48,048 nucleotides of DNA from Candidatus Rifleibacteriota bacterium (lineage in GTDB: Bacteria > Muiribacteriota > Ozemobacteria > Ozemobacterales > Ozemobacteraceae): the NCBI GenBank assembly GCA_012517355.1, contig JAAYVD010000031.1, positions 1 through 48,048 on the forward strand, in the 5' to 3' direction. Below the pieces are notes generated by a model. It did no database searches and had not been told where the DNA came from. It was given only the letters and a program-made list of their open reading frames with translations. A program made the position numbers and the translations under genes. Numbering within the stretch: the stretch's first letter is position 1; each line of letters starts with the position of its first letter. Shown here one piece after another: positions 23,640 to 32,443 of this stretch.

Positions 23640-26600
23640 TCAGAACTTCCAGTCGTACTGCACGCCGATGCGGGTGCGGTTGATGGGCTTCTCGAACTCG
23701 AGGTTGAGCAGGAACCCGCGCGGCAGGCGATATTCGATGATGTAGATCTTCTGCCCTTCGTTGGACATGGTTCCTTCGTAGGCCACGAAGAAATTGTGCC
23801 CGAGGTATTTCCCGATGCGCAGGAAGGAACGGGTGATGCCGGTGGAACGGTCGAACAGGGAACCGAGGTACAGCTCGTCGAGATTCAGGGCCGTGGAGAG
23901 GGTCGACCCGAGAAGGCCAGACAGGTAGGTGTTCTTCAGCCCTTCGAGGATCTCCTTCTCGAACAGCTGGCGGGGGTCGCTCTGCTGGGCCTGTTCGAGG
24001 CTGCGCCCCAGGGTCAGGAGGGCGAACAGGTCTCCTTCCGACATGGGAGGGCTCGAATACAGCCGGGGGGTGAATGACGACATCTGGCCCTCGAGCGTCA
24101 GGAAGATCTGCGTGTTCTGCACGTTGGTCGATGACTTCAAAAACAGGTGCGGGTCGATCGTGCCTTCGCGGGCACCGAACCGCAGTTCCCCCGTCTCCAC
24201 TTGGAATTTTCGCCGCTGGAAGAACAGCCACCCCTGCACGCATTGCACCCCGCCGTCGATCCGGAAGGTGTCGAGAGTGCCGGCCAGCCCGACCTTCCCC
24301 CGCATTTCGGCATTGATGAAGGAGTTGCGCACCCAGACGTTCCGCGGGATCTCGAAATCGATCCGGTAGTCGAGGGTCTGCAGGGGAAGGGGCAACCGGG
24401 TGACGGGCAGGTCCAGCAGGCTTTCCGAAATCAGCACCTTCCCTCTGGGGATCTTGACGACCGCCCGCACCACCGGGTTGTACAGATCACCCCGCGCGGA
24501 AACCGTGATGCCCACCGAACGGGCATCCACCCCGCCCCAGGAGAAATCCAGGTTCTCGCCGCGCAGGTCGGCCGTCAGGGAGCCGAGGCCACCCTGGAAA
24601 TCGATCCTGCCCAGCCCGGTCAGAAGGCCCCGCCCGAGCTTCGCCGAAACCGGCGACACCTCGACCACCCCGTCACGGGTGCGGGCTTCCACCGCCACGT
24701 CCTTCAGCGGGGTGCGCATCCCGCGGAACGCCAGACTCTGGGCCGCCAGGTGCAGATCCCCGGCCAGGGCCGGATGCCGGGGGTTGCCGGTCAGGTGGAA
24801 GGAGGCGGCGACGGTGCCGCTCGCCTGGTGGAACAATTCCGGCAGGTAGACCGGCAGGTCGACCAGGGGTCCGGAAGCGATCGCCAGGCGGAGATCCATG
24901 CTGCGGCTGTCGGTGGCGGGCCCCAGGGGAACGGTCCCCGCAGCCTGGAGCCGGTTGTGGGGCAGCGCGATCAGGAACTCCTCCAGGCGGAGATCCTGCG
25001 GGGTCAGGGCGCACACCGCCTTCACTTCGGGGATCACCCGTCCCGCGAAGGCCAGGTCGCGGATGGCCACCGTGCCCTTGAGCTGGGGTCGGGCGGGAGT
25101 GCCATGCAGGGATCCCTGCAGGGAAAGGGTGCCGTCCACCAGCCAGTTGCGCAGCTCGAGCAGGTTGCCCAGGGCTTTCAGCGAGAAGTCCGAACCGGCG
25201 ATGGTCAAGGCCATCGGACCGCCCGGCTCATAGGTGCCCTGCAGGCCGATCAACCCTTTCTGGAAACCCAGTTCGAACTGTCGCAGCTCGAAGATCCCGT
25301 TCTGGAAGAGGATCTCCATCGGCCGGGCAGCGGTGATGAGGTCCTTGCCACGGCGAATTTCCACGCGGGCCAGCTCGGCGTGCACGACATCCGGGCGGCC
25401 CGAGGCGAGGTCGCCCGTCACCCGGCACTGCCCGTCGACGATCAGGTCGTCCTTGCCGAAGGCCGACCAGCCATGGGCCAGGGGGATGAACGACAGGTCG
25501 GTGGACTTCAGGGTGAGGGTTCCCTGGTATGGCTTGCGGCCGGCCCAGGCCAGGGTGCCGGTGCCCGACACCCCGATGCGGTCGAAACTGGCCTGGGTGA
25601 TCCGCATCCCATCGGGGTCGATGACCACCTCCGCCCCGAGGTTGCCGAGTTCCCGCTCCTTGATCCAGAGGTCGTTGCCGAACAGGGAGAACCGGCCGGT
25701 CCGGTGCGCGGCCGACCAGTTGAGGCTGCCATCGAGGGTGATCTCGCCCCGGATCTGGGGAAGCCAGGCTTGCAACACGGCCACTTTCTGCACCTGCAGC
25801 CGGTTGGCCCGCAGCGACCCGACGAACGTCCCGGGGTCCAGGAACCTTCCGGAACCGTCGATCGTTCCACCGAACGCCTCCACCCGCAGCTTCCGGATCT
25901 CCCCCTGACCGCCCTGGATGGTCCCTTCCACCTGGCAGGCGTCGAGCGTTTCCGAGGCCACGACGAGGTTCCGCGAGGACAGGTTGAACTCGAAGCCGCC
26001 GGGTCCCGTGAGAGCCCCGAAATGGACCGTCCCGGAGATCCGGCCGGCCAGGTGCCCCGATTTCCCGATCGCTCCGAGGTGGGGGCCGAGTTCGACCAGG
26101 TCCAGGTCCTGGAACGCCAGGCGGCAGTTGGCCAGGCGCTTCTGGCGCAGGTCGAAGGCCAGGAACCCGTCCAGGGCCCCCGAGGTCCGGCTGGTGGCGA
26201 GGAGGGGGTCAAGGACGACGCGGTCCGGGGTGATCTCCAGGCCGCCCTTGTAGGAATCGAGGGCCAGGCCGAACAGGCCCACTCCGGTTGCCCACAGGTT
26301 TCCTTGCAGGAGGGGCTTTCCCAGCGGGCCGGCCAGGCGGCCGGCGAAGTTGACCAGCCCCGACGCGATATCGGGGGCCAGTCCGAACACCGACAGATCG
26401 ACCCGTTGGCAGGTGACCCCGGCGTCGAATCCGGCCGCCCCGATGCGGCCCTGGAGGGCGATCTCCCCGCCGTTGGCGAAGATGGCGCGCGGGTCCCGCA
26501 GCTCCCAGTCGCTTCCGGAGCCGGCCAGGGTGCCCTCGAGATACCCCGCCTCGAGGTCCATGACCCGGGGCTCTTTGACCTGGAGATCGGCCTGGTAGGC

Positions 26601-28013
26601 CATCTTCCCTCCATCGGTGGGGAAGGAGAGATGGAAAGGCCCCCGGCAGATGCCGGCGAACCGGCCGTCGTGCCAGGGCCGGAACACCTCCAGATCGAGG
26701 TTCTCCGCCGTTCCGGAAACGTCCCCGGCGAGCGTCCCATCGGCTCGCCTGGCCAGGGAACCGCTTCCCCGCAGGCTGGTGCCCAGCAGGTCGGCGGTGA
26801 AGGTGGCCTCGGCGGTTTCCCCGCGTTGGTTCCAGGCGCATCCCAGGAGGTCGATGGGCTTCCCTTCCCAGGCCCAACCCGTGGCCGTGGCCATTCCCGC
26901 GGTCTCGAGATGGGTGCCGTCCGACCAGCCGCTGACGGCCAGGTCGATCAACCCTGGATCGATGCCCGTTTCCTGACCACCATGGGCGGCGGTCAGCCAG
27001 GGGGTCTGCACCTGGAGCCCCACCGCGGTGACCTGGAAGCCGAGGCGGCCGGGCCAGCCGGCGGCGCCGTCCCACGCCCCCCGCACCGCCAAGGTTCCGG
27101 TGGCCGCGGCGAGGCTGGCGGAAAAGCTCGCCGCATCGACGGTGGGCCGGTCCAGGTCGAGGCTCAGGACCCCCGCCAGGTCGCGCCAGGCGAAATCGGT
27201 GCCCCGCCAGGCCACCCGGCCGGTCAGCTCCTGCCGGAGGAGCGTCTTCAGATCGATCGACCCTGAACCCAGCCAGCGCGACAGGGGCCCTGACCAGGTG
27301 AGATCGGCGTCCATGGTGCCCGAGGCGAGGCGGACGCCGTACAGGAACTGGAGCCACATCAGGCCGGGCAGGGTGCCGGCGTTCAGGCCCCGCACCCGCA
27401 TCTCGAGGGTGGCGGGCTGGCTTCCCAGGCCGATGGAACCCGTGGCGTGGAGTTCCCCGCCGAAGGGGTTCCGCACGACGTGGACGGCGAACCGGCCGGT
27501 GCCCTGCGCGGGGTCGAAGGTCCCGTCGAAGGACTCGATGCCGAATTCCCCGGCCCAGGAGACGAGGGTGAGGTCGGTGAGACCGATCCGCCGGATCGTC
27601 GGTCGGGCCGAGCCGGCGCCGCCGGGGGCCATGGTCAGGTCCGGGTGGGGGACCTTGAGATCGACCACCGCGCCCTCGGCCCGGATCTCCTCGAGGCCGG
27701 CGCGACCGAGCACCAGGTCGGCCAGGCCGGTTCCCGAGGCGAACCCCAGGTCGGCCTGGCGGGCCCGGAGGAAGGGCGGCTCCCCGGGCATCGACAGGCT
27801 GACGCTGCCGATTTCGGCCCGTCCCTGGGCATGGTCGATGACGAGGCGGTCGGTGCGGAGATCGACTCCCGCCTTTTCCCGGATCTTTCCGGCCAGGTGG
27901 TCGCGGACCGAGGGCGGGAGGTTGAGCGAGGGGGGAAAGAAAAACCACCCCAGCAGCAGACCCAGGAGGCCCAACGCCAGGGCCCACCACAGGCACCCTT
28001 TCAGCCGTTTCAT
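23640..28013 (-). CDS. tamB: TamB-type translocation/assembly module protein (DUF490)
   Basis: A 1457-residue protein. A single N-terminal membrane anchor (about residues 8-27, WWALALGLLGLLLGWFFF) is followed by a very long repetitive beta-rich region of AsmA/TamB character (for example GTLAGSGSDWELRDPRAIFA). The C-terminal DUF490 domain (about 1120-1457) ends in an outer-membrane-barrel-like tail GVQYDWKF with a terminal Phe. Length and layout match TamB and related bridge-like proteins that span the periplasm and move lipid or assist barrel assembly. No tamA or bamA gene is adjacent. Its start overlaps the stop of the small membrane protein upstream (ATGA). Confidence 0.88.
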   Translation of the reverse strand: MKRLKGCLWWALALGLLGLLLGWFFFPPSLNLPPSVRDHLAGKIREKAGVDLRTDRLVIDHAQGRAEIGSVSLSMPGEPPFLRARQADLGFASGTGLADLVLGRAGLEEIRAEGAVVDLKVPHPDLTMAPGGAGSARPTIRRIGLTDLTLVSWAGEFGIESFDGTFDPAQGTGRFAVHVVRNPFGGELHATGSIGLGSQPATLEMRVRGLNAGTLPGLMWLQFLYGVRLASGTMDADLTWSGPLSRWLGSGSIDLKTLLRQELTGRVAWRGTDFAWRDLAGVLSLDLDRPTVDAASFSASLAAATGTLAVRGAWDGAAGWPGRLGFQVTAVGLQVQTPWLTAAHGGQETGIDPGLIDLAVSGWSDGTHLETAGMATATGWAWEGKPIDLLGCAWNQRGETAEATFTADLLGTSLRGSGSLARRADGTLAGDVSGTAENLDLEVFRPWHDGRFAGICRGPFHLSFPTDGGKMAYQADLQVKEPRVMDLEAGYLEGTLAGSGSDWELRDPRAIFANGGEIALQGRIGAAGFDAGVTCQRVDLSVFGLAPDIASGLVNFAGRLAGPLGKPLLQGNLWATGVGLFGLALDSYKGGLEITPDRVVLDPLLATSRTSGALDGFLAFDLRQKRLANCRLAFQDLDLVELGPHLGAIGKSGHLAGRISGTVHFGALTGPGGFEFNLSSRNLVVASETLDACQVEGTIQGGQGEIRKLRVEAFGGTIDGSGRFLDPGTFVGSLRANRLQVQKVAVLQAWLPQIRGEITLDGSLNWSAAHRTGRFSLFGNDLWIKERELGNLGAEVVIDPDGMRITQASFDRIGVSGTGTLAWAGRKPYQGTLTLKSTDLSFIPLAHGWSAFGKDDLIVDGQCRVTGDLASGRPDVVHAELARVEIRRGKDLITAARPMEILFQNGIFELRQFELGFQKGLIGLQGTYEPGGPMALTIAGSDFSLKALGNLLELRNWLVDGTLSLQGSLHGTPARPQLKGTVAIRDLAFAGRVIPEVKAVCALTPQDLRLEEFLIALPHNRLQAAGTVPLGPATDSRSMDLRLAIASGPLVDLPVYLPELFHQASGTVAASFHLTGNPRHPALAGDLHLAAQSLAFRGMRTPLKDVAVEARTRDGVVEVSPVSAKLGRGLLTGLGRIDFQGGLGSLTADLRGENLDFSWGGVDARSVGITVSARGDLYNPVVRAVVKIPRGKVLISESLLDLPVTRLPLPLQTLDYRIDFEIPRNVWVRNSFINAEMRGKVGLAGTLDTFRIDGGVQCVQGWLFFQRRKFQVETGELRFGAREGTIDPHLFLKSSTNVQNTQIFLTLEGQMSSFTPRLYSSPPMSEGDLFALLTLGRSLEQAQQSDPRQLFEKEILEGLKNTYLSGLLGSTLSTALNLDELYLGSLFDRSTGITRSFLRIGKYLGHNFFVAYEGTMSNEGQKIYIIEYRLPRGFLLNLEFEKPINRTRIGVQYDWKF

Positions 28014-28477
28014 CGCCGGCTGCCGTCATTCCTTTCGAGGGCTTCGAGGTGGGCGAGCATCTCCTGGTGCCGGTTTTCGGCCAGGGCTTCGAGCCCGGCC
28101 CGGTCACGCGCCAGGCGCCTGGGCGTGAAGACCTGGATCAGGAGATAATAGATGGCCGCCCCCGCCATGCCGAAGGTGAAGGGATCGGCGGCCGTCCGGC
28201 CCCAGATGCCCAGGCAGACGATGGCGCCGCCCAGGCTGCCCCACATGAAGAGGCGGGCGAGATACCAGCCCAGGGAATCGAACCACCCCTGCTGGGCTTC
28301 GAGGACCTCCCGGGCTTTCTGCATCCGGGCCTTCTCGCGAATGATCTCCAAGAGTGCGGCATCGGGGCCGGCGGCCGCAGCCAGACGCTCGAGGAAGGCG
28401 TCGAGGGACTGCGGCGTCTTCCCGTCGTCTCTGATGCAGGTGGCGAGGGAAGCGACGACGTCAGGCGGAAAGGGCAT
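28010..28477 (-). CDS. Small membrane protein of unknown function, coupled to tamB
   Basis: A 155-residue protein. The N-terminal 80 residues are soluble and helical (DGKTPQSLDAFLERLAAAAG), then two membrane segments (about 85-102 and 106-122), then a charged helical tail (LEALAENRHQEMLAHLEALE) that may form a coiled coil. I do not recognise a family. The stop overlaps the tamB start by 4 bp, suggesting a role alongside it. It starts 26 bp after the symporter stop and has no clear ribosome binding site. Confidence 0.7.
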   Translation of the reverse strand: MPFPPDVVASLATCIRDDGKTPQSLDAFLERLAAAAGPDAALLEIIREKARMQKAREVLEAQQGWFDSLGWYLARLFMWGSLGGAIVCLGIWGRTAADPFTFGMAGAAIYYLLIQVFTPRRLARDRAGLEALAENRHQEMLAHLEALERNDGSRR

Positions 28478-28503
28478 GGGCGCTCATGGACGTGGCTCCG
28501 TGA

Positions 28504-30486
28504 TCATCGTTCTTCCCGCTCCGTGGCCAGTTCTTCGGGGAAATCGTCGTGGCGTTTGGGGGGCACGTTGAGGAGGCGGTTCATGCAGTAGCTCGCCAGG
28601 CCGATGACGAAGATCCAGGAGCAGACCACGAACAACAGGGCATTGGTGTGGATCGACAACAGGCCGGGGTAGGCAGCGACATGGACCAGGAGGGGGGCGA
28701 TCCACAGGACGGCCGGCACCCAGGGTGATTCTTCGGGGTCGTCATCCCGGAACCGGTAGTAGATGAGGTGCAGAAAGACCCCCGTCACGAGCATCATGAC
28801 CAGGCGGGTGGCCCAGATGTAGGGCCGGTTGGCGATCGGAACGCCGTCCATGATCAGCGTGCTCCAGCCGTTCTGGAAGGCCCAGGCCAGCAGGATCGCG
28901 AAGATGTAGGTCGGGGTGATGAACTTCCCGATGAACTGGAAAACGCGGGGGATCTTCATGTCGGCGCCGTAGTGCATTTCCTTCCAGGAAGCGGCGGGGC
29001 CGAGGATCCAGATGAAGACGACGATCTCCAGCAGGGCGAAGACCACCAGCAGGAAGGTGCCGGCCCAGTAGTCCATCTCGTCGAGGACACCCTGGCCCAG
29101 GTACAGCACGGGACCGTGCGCCAGGATGAAATAGACCAGGCCGATCCCCAGAACCGCCTTTTGGTGCGAGATCTTGAGTTCGTCCTTGAGGAAGGCGATG
29201 GGGGGCATCAGCAGGGCCACCGAGCTGGTGATGCCGGCGATGAACAGCAGGCCGAACCAGATGAACCCGAAGAACCCGCCCAGCGAGATCTGCGAGAAGA
29301 TCATCGGCAGAGCCTGGAACCCGAGATTGAAGGAGCCGCTCCTGGCGATGCCCATCGTCGCCTCCTTGCCGAAGAAGGCCACGGCGGCCGGGATGGCGAT
29401 CGTGCCGCCGAGGATGACCTCGGCGAACTCGTTGAGGGCGGAGGTGGCCAGGCCGGTCAGGACGATGTCGTCCTTCTTCGACAGGTAGCTGGCGTAGGTC
29501 TGGATGGCGCCGGTGCCAAGCGACAGGGTGAAGAAGATCTGTCCGGCGGCCGCGAGCCAGACCGCCGACCTGCCCAGTTGGCTGAAGTCGGGGGTCCAGA
29601 GGAAGTTGAACCCGTCAGCCACGCTCCAGGCCGATCCGGCCGGGGTGCCGAAGGTGAGCACCCGGAAAGCGAGCACGACGGCGAACCCGAACAAAATGGG
29701 CATGCCGATCTTGCCGAGTTGCTCAATGCCCGCCGACAACCCGCGGTAGAGGAAGTAGAAGTTGGCGGCGCTGGCCACCAGGAAGAAGAAGTAGGTGAGG
29801 CTGAAGTCGGGGAAATACTTGGCCTTCAGGCTCACCTCGGTGTAGGGGCACTTCTCCTGGTCGAGGGAGGGGTCGGCGGGGTTCCAGGTCCCGTGGCGGT
29901 CGGCGTCGTAGACGAAACTGGCGGGAACCTGCGTGGCTTCGGTCATCGACCGCACCGCGGCGAGGTCGTCACGCGGGGTGTCGCGCAGCAGCTTCACCTT
30001 GGGGGGGATGCCCTGGAACTCACTCAGGAAGCGGCCCATCTCCTTGCTGCGGGCCTCGTAGGTCTCCCCCTCGAGATGGGCATATCGACCGGTGGCGGAG
30101 AAGTAGGCGAAGGAGAGGGTCCAGGATTCGATGAACACGTAGTACACGGCGATGAAGAACGAGAGCACCAGGCCGAACACGCCCAGATACTTCGCCCACC
30201 GGTTCTTGACGATCTTGTGGAAGGTCCCCGGCATGGTGCCGTGCCCGAGTGCCCCGCCGAAACGCCCGATTCCCCATTCCACCCACATCAGCGGAATCCC
30301 TAGGAAAATGAGGGCGATGAAATAGGGGATCATGAAGGCGCCGCCGCCATTGCTGGCGGCCTGGGTGGGGAACCGCAGGAAATTCCCGAGACCCACGGCA
30401 TTGCCTGCCATGGCCAGGATGAGCCCGATGCGCGAACCCCAGTGCTCGCGGGCTGGTGGTTGTTGGGCGGCTTTCTTGTCAGGCAT
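28504..30486 (-). CDS. Neurotransmitter:sodium symporter (NSS/SNF) family transporter with enlarged loop
   Basis: A 660-residue inner-membrane transporter. Helix 1 has the family signature GNAVGLGNFLRFP (28-40), containing the unwound Na+/substrate-binding segment, followed by NGGGAFMIPYF. About 12 membrane helices follow. NSS proteins import amino acids or related solutes with Na+; the substrate cannot be read from the sequence. A loop of about 100 residues between helices 3 and 4 (about 125-230) is much larger than in compact bacterial LeuT-type members (about 500-510 residues in total) and contains two charged blocks. The start is ATG 30486 (MPDKKAAQQ) with GAGGAGG 4-5 nt upstream. The leader contains a poly-U terminator. 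Confidence 0.9.
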   Translation of the reverse strand: MPDKKAAQQPPAREHWGSRIGLILAMAGNAVGLGNFLRFPTQAASNGGGAFMIPYFIALIFLGIPLMWVEWGIGRFGGALGHGTMPGTFHKIVKNRWAKYLGVFGLVLSFFIAVYYVFIESWTLSFAYFSATGRYAHLEGETYEARSKEMGRFLSEFQGIPPKVKLLRDTPRDDLAAVRSMTEATQVPASFVYDADRHGTWNPADPSLDQEKCPYTEVSLKAKYFPDFSLTYFFFLVASAANFYFLYRGLSAGIEQLGKIGMPILFGFAVVLAFRVLTFGTPAGSAWSVADGFNFLWTPDFSQLGRSAVWLAAAGQIFFTLSLGTGAIQTYASYLSKKDDIVLTGLATSALNEFAEVILGGTIAIPAAVAFFGKEATMGIARSGSFNLGFQALPMIFSQISLGGFFGFIWFGLLFIAGITSSVALLMPPIAFLKDELKISHQKAVLGIGLVYFILAHGPVLYLGQGVLDEMDYWAGTFLLVVFALLEIVVFIWILGPAASWKEMHYGADMKIPRVFQFIGKFITPTYIFAILLAWAFQNGWSTLIMDGVPIANRPYIWATRLVMMLVTGVFLHLIYYRFRDDDPEESPWVPAVLWIAPLLVHVAAYPGLLSIHTNALLFVVCSWIFVIGLASYCMNRLLNVPPKRHDDFPEELATEREER

Positions 30487-30552
30487 GGGTCCTCCTCGCA
30501 AGATCCTGTAGGGGGGGGGTAGGGCCTATGGTCAAACGCCTTTCTCTACCAC

Positions 30553-30575
30553 AAAAAAAAAAGCCCGTAAAGGGC
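30553..30575 (-). terminator. Poly-U terminator in the symporter leader region
   Basis: On the minus strand a short G/C stem (GCCC, loop TTTAC, GGGC; 30563-30575) is followed by ten T residues (30562 down to 30553). It ends 66 nt before the symporter ATG. It would stop any transcript entering from 30900-30576, so it acts either as a leader attenuator or as the end of a small RNA. Confidence 0.55.
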
Positions 30576-30896
30576 GCATTTCCGCCCGCGCCGCCGTGCC
30601 GAAACCGGTCGGATGCTCCAGCCCAACCTCCAGCAGCCCTGGGCAACCGGAGGGACGGAATTTCCTGGTGCGCAATGACTCCGGCCTGCCCAGCAGACCG
30701 CGCACAGGTCGGGAGTGGCCCCATTTCCGCACCAGGGTGCATGGCCAAAGGCCTTCCTGGGTCATCGCGGAGACGGAGGTGCCATTCGACCAGGCCGGGC
30801 CGCCGGGCCGCGAAAACGGCGTGTACCCTTTCTGGCTCTTCGGGGCATCGGGGCCCTGAAACGCTGGTCGGCCGGTTGGGCATCCAAACTCCGGGT
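30576..30896 (-). other. Gene-free spacer with nested inverted repeats; candidate leader or small RNA
   Basis: There is no credible protein in this stretch between the HU terminator and the poly-U terminator. It contains nested pairings: CCTGGTGCG (30664-30672) with CGCACCAGG (30728-30736). Inside these are ACTCC with GGAGT and then GACC with GGTC. I could not match it to a riboswitch, T-box, 6S RNA, SRP RNA or RNase P consensus. Confidence 0.3.
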
Positions 30897-30930
30897 ACAA
30901 CGAAACACGCCCCGGAGGGCCGGGGCGTGT
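30897..30930 (-). terminator. Rho-independent terminator of HU
   Basis: Perfect 11-bp stem ACACGCCCCGG / CCGGGGCGTGT (30905-30915 and 30920-30930) with a 4-nt loop, followed on the minus strand by TTCGTTGT. It starts 15 bp after the HU stop codon. Confidence 0.85.
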
Positions 30931-30944
30931 GGTGGTCGAAAGGC

Positions 30945-31226
30945 TTACTTGCCCTTGGAGACCATTTCCTTCAGCTCTTTGCCGGGCTTGAACTTCACAA
31001 CCTTCTTGGCGCTGATGCTGATGGGCTTCTTGGTCTGGGGGTTGACACCCTTGCGGGCGGCGCGCTTGGCGACTTCAAAGGAGCCAAAGCCGATCAGCTG
31101 GATCTTGTTGCCCTTCTTCAGGGTGTCCTTGAAGGTGTCGAGCATGACTTCGAGGGCCTTCTGGGCGGTGGTCTGGTTGAGCTTCGCCTTGTTGCTGATG
31201 GTCTTCACGAGTTCGGCTTTGTTCAT
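30945..31226 (-). CDS. hup: HU-family nucleoid DNA-binding protein
   Basis: A 93-residue HU/IHF protein of normal length: MNKAELVKTISNKAKLNQTT at the N-terminus, GNKIQLIGFGSFEV in the core, and the DNA-binding arm RKGVNPQTKKPISI ending in VVKFKPGKELKE. It forms dimers that bend and compact DNA. It is monocistronic, with a consensus promoter, an AAGGAG ribosome binding site (31239-31244, 12 nt before the ATG) and a strong terminator, as expected for a highly expressed gene. HU and IHF cannot be told apart with certainty by eye, but the PQTKKP arm favours HU. Confidence 0.96.
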   Translation of the reverse strand: MNKAELVKTISNKAKLNQTTAQKALEVMLDTFKDTLKKGNKIQLIGFGSFEVAKRAARKGVNPQTKKPISISAKKVVKFKPGKELKEMVSKGK

Positions 31227-31272
31227 TTTGGGTACTTTCTCCTTGAAAATTTTGATTCAGGACGATGAGGAG

Positions 31273-31302
31273 ATTATAAGAAGCCCGGGGTGCAAATGTC
31301 AA
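31273..31302 (-). promoter_or_regulatory. Consensus sigma70 promoter of HU
   Basis: Both boxes are perfect on the minus strand: TTGACA (31297-31302), 18 bp, TATAAT (31273-31278). An A-run upstream (minus-strand AAAAAAAA, about 31315-31323) resembles an UP element. The start codon is about 46 nt below the -10. Confidence 0.88.
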
Positions 31303-31943
31303 CCCCCCCAACAAATTTTTTTTCTTTGGCGGCGCGGATCTCCCAATGCACCGATCAGCAGACGATTTCCGCCGGCTTTTTCCCCGAATTTCGACCCCGC
31401 TGACGAGCCCGGCCTGTCAATTTCCCGGGTGGTGCATCGCAAAAAGCGCCCGGCATGCTTTTGGCAAAGTTACGACCCCCGGGGACCGCGAAATGGCGTC
31501 AGTGAGCCAGGGAGTGGGATTTGCGTACGCCCGGTCGCTCTGATCGGCCAGGGGAAGGCGGTGGCCGTTTCGTCGGAACCCTCTCCAAAAGTACCGTTTC
31601 AGAGGTGGCCCGGAATCGTCCACACGCCGACCTGCCCCTGATTCACGTTCCTGGCCCGAAGACCCCTCATCTCTCTTGCCGGACCACGATTCCTGGCTTG
31701 GGGCACTTGCCACGCCAGCGGGGTTCCCTGGGCAAAGCTCTGCGCAGGCCCAACGGCGACGACAAGGGCAGGCAACACGACATCCCATGCTTTTCCCAAG
31801 GTGGTACCGAGGTGCGGCCTGAAGGGAAAAGTTCCCGGGGCCTCGCATTCCCGCCGGGAGTTCCTGGGCCCTCGGGTTCCTGTAAGCAATCCATCACCCC
31901 GTGCCGATAGGTAGACCAGCCATTTTGTCTCAAGGGGGAATCC
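31303..31943 (+). other. Long divergent intergenic region with hairpins before the lipoprotein gene
   Basis: About 640 bp between the HU promoter and the lipoprotein start. No supported protein is seen; the open frames here are compositional shadows. CTTTTCCC (31790-31797) pairs with GGGAAAAG (31824-31831), and TCCCGG (31833-31838) pairs with CCGGGA (31854-31859), giving two consecutive hairpins 85-155 nt before the ATG. No known riboswitch consensus was recognised. Confidence 0.35.
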
Positions 31944-32390
31944 ATGCCTGTCAACCAGCAGAACCTCGCCCGGTTCCTCATCGGCCTGCTCGTGGTCGCC
32001 TCGTTCGCGGGAATCCTGATCGGATGCAAGGAAACCAACAACGCCTTGCCGGTCGCCGTGATCACTTCGGGAGAGGATTTCGTGCAGCACTCCGCCACCA
32101 TCGGGTCCTTCACGCTGAAGGGAAACGTGTTTGCCTCTCCGACCAGCTCCCTGGTCGGGCTGGGCGGCATGATGGTCTCCCTCTTTGAAGAGGGAAGCCG
32201 GCTGAAAACCACCCGGACCTCGAGTGGGGAAGGATTGTTCGTCTTCTATGATGTGGGGGCGTCGGTCTACACGATCAAGGTCGAGGACGAGGCGAAGAAA
32301 TACGCCTCGGCAACGGCCTATGTGACCGTTCTTGGCAGTGGCACCACCTCCCCCGCCTCCATCGCCATCGCCCTGGACAAACTGCCTTGA
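31944..32390 (+). CDS. Putative lipoprotein with a carboxypeptidase-regulatory-like/Ig fold
   Basis: A 148-residue protein with a lipoprotein signal (about residues 8-28) and the lipobox ending LIGC before KETNN. The mature domain has the pattern of CarboxypepD_reg-like beta sandwiches: FTLKGNVFAS, GGMMVSLFEEG, GLFVFYDVGASVYTIKVE, ending in ATAYVTVLG. Such domains serve as small surface or periplasmic binding modules. AAGGGGGAA lies just upstream of the ATG. It ends 53 bp before the beta-barrel gene, with which it is probably co-transcribed. Confidence 0.8.
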   Translation: MPVNQQNLARFLIGLLVVASFAGILIGCKETNNALPVAVITSGEDFVQHSATIGSFTLKGNVFASPTSSLVGLGGMMVSLFEEGSRLKTTRTSSGEGLFVFYDVGASVYTIKVEDEAKKYASATAYVTVLGSGTTSPASIAIALDKLP

Positions 32391-32443
32391 CCCGATCGGG
32401 CAGTCGGTGGCGGCAAGCCACGGTCCCACGAGAGGAGCACTCT

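Noticed and set aside
24147-27266. 1039-residue plus-strand frame opposite tamB
   Set aside because: Gln/Gly/Pro/Arg composition and no recognisable domain; it is the reverse complement of the TamB reading frame.
30780-30840. T-box-like string (minus strand AGGGTACACGCCG)
   Set aside because: It only partly matches the AGGGTGGNACCGCG consensus, and no specifier stem or correctly placed terminator is seen.
30479-30900. Small open frames (122 and 134 residues) between HU and the symporter
   Set aside because: No ribosome binding site, no family resemblance, and they run through a poly-U terminator whose T-run creates the FFF stretch.
31720-31780. c-di-GMP riboswitch-like GGGCAAAGC string
   Set aside because: The second conserved block (GGGACGCAAAGCC) and the tetraloop/receptor pattern are missing.
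31599-32429. 276-residue minus-strand frame over the lipoprotein gene
   Set aside because: It is antisense to a clear lipoprotein with lipobox and ribosome binding site, and its composition is shadow-like.
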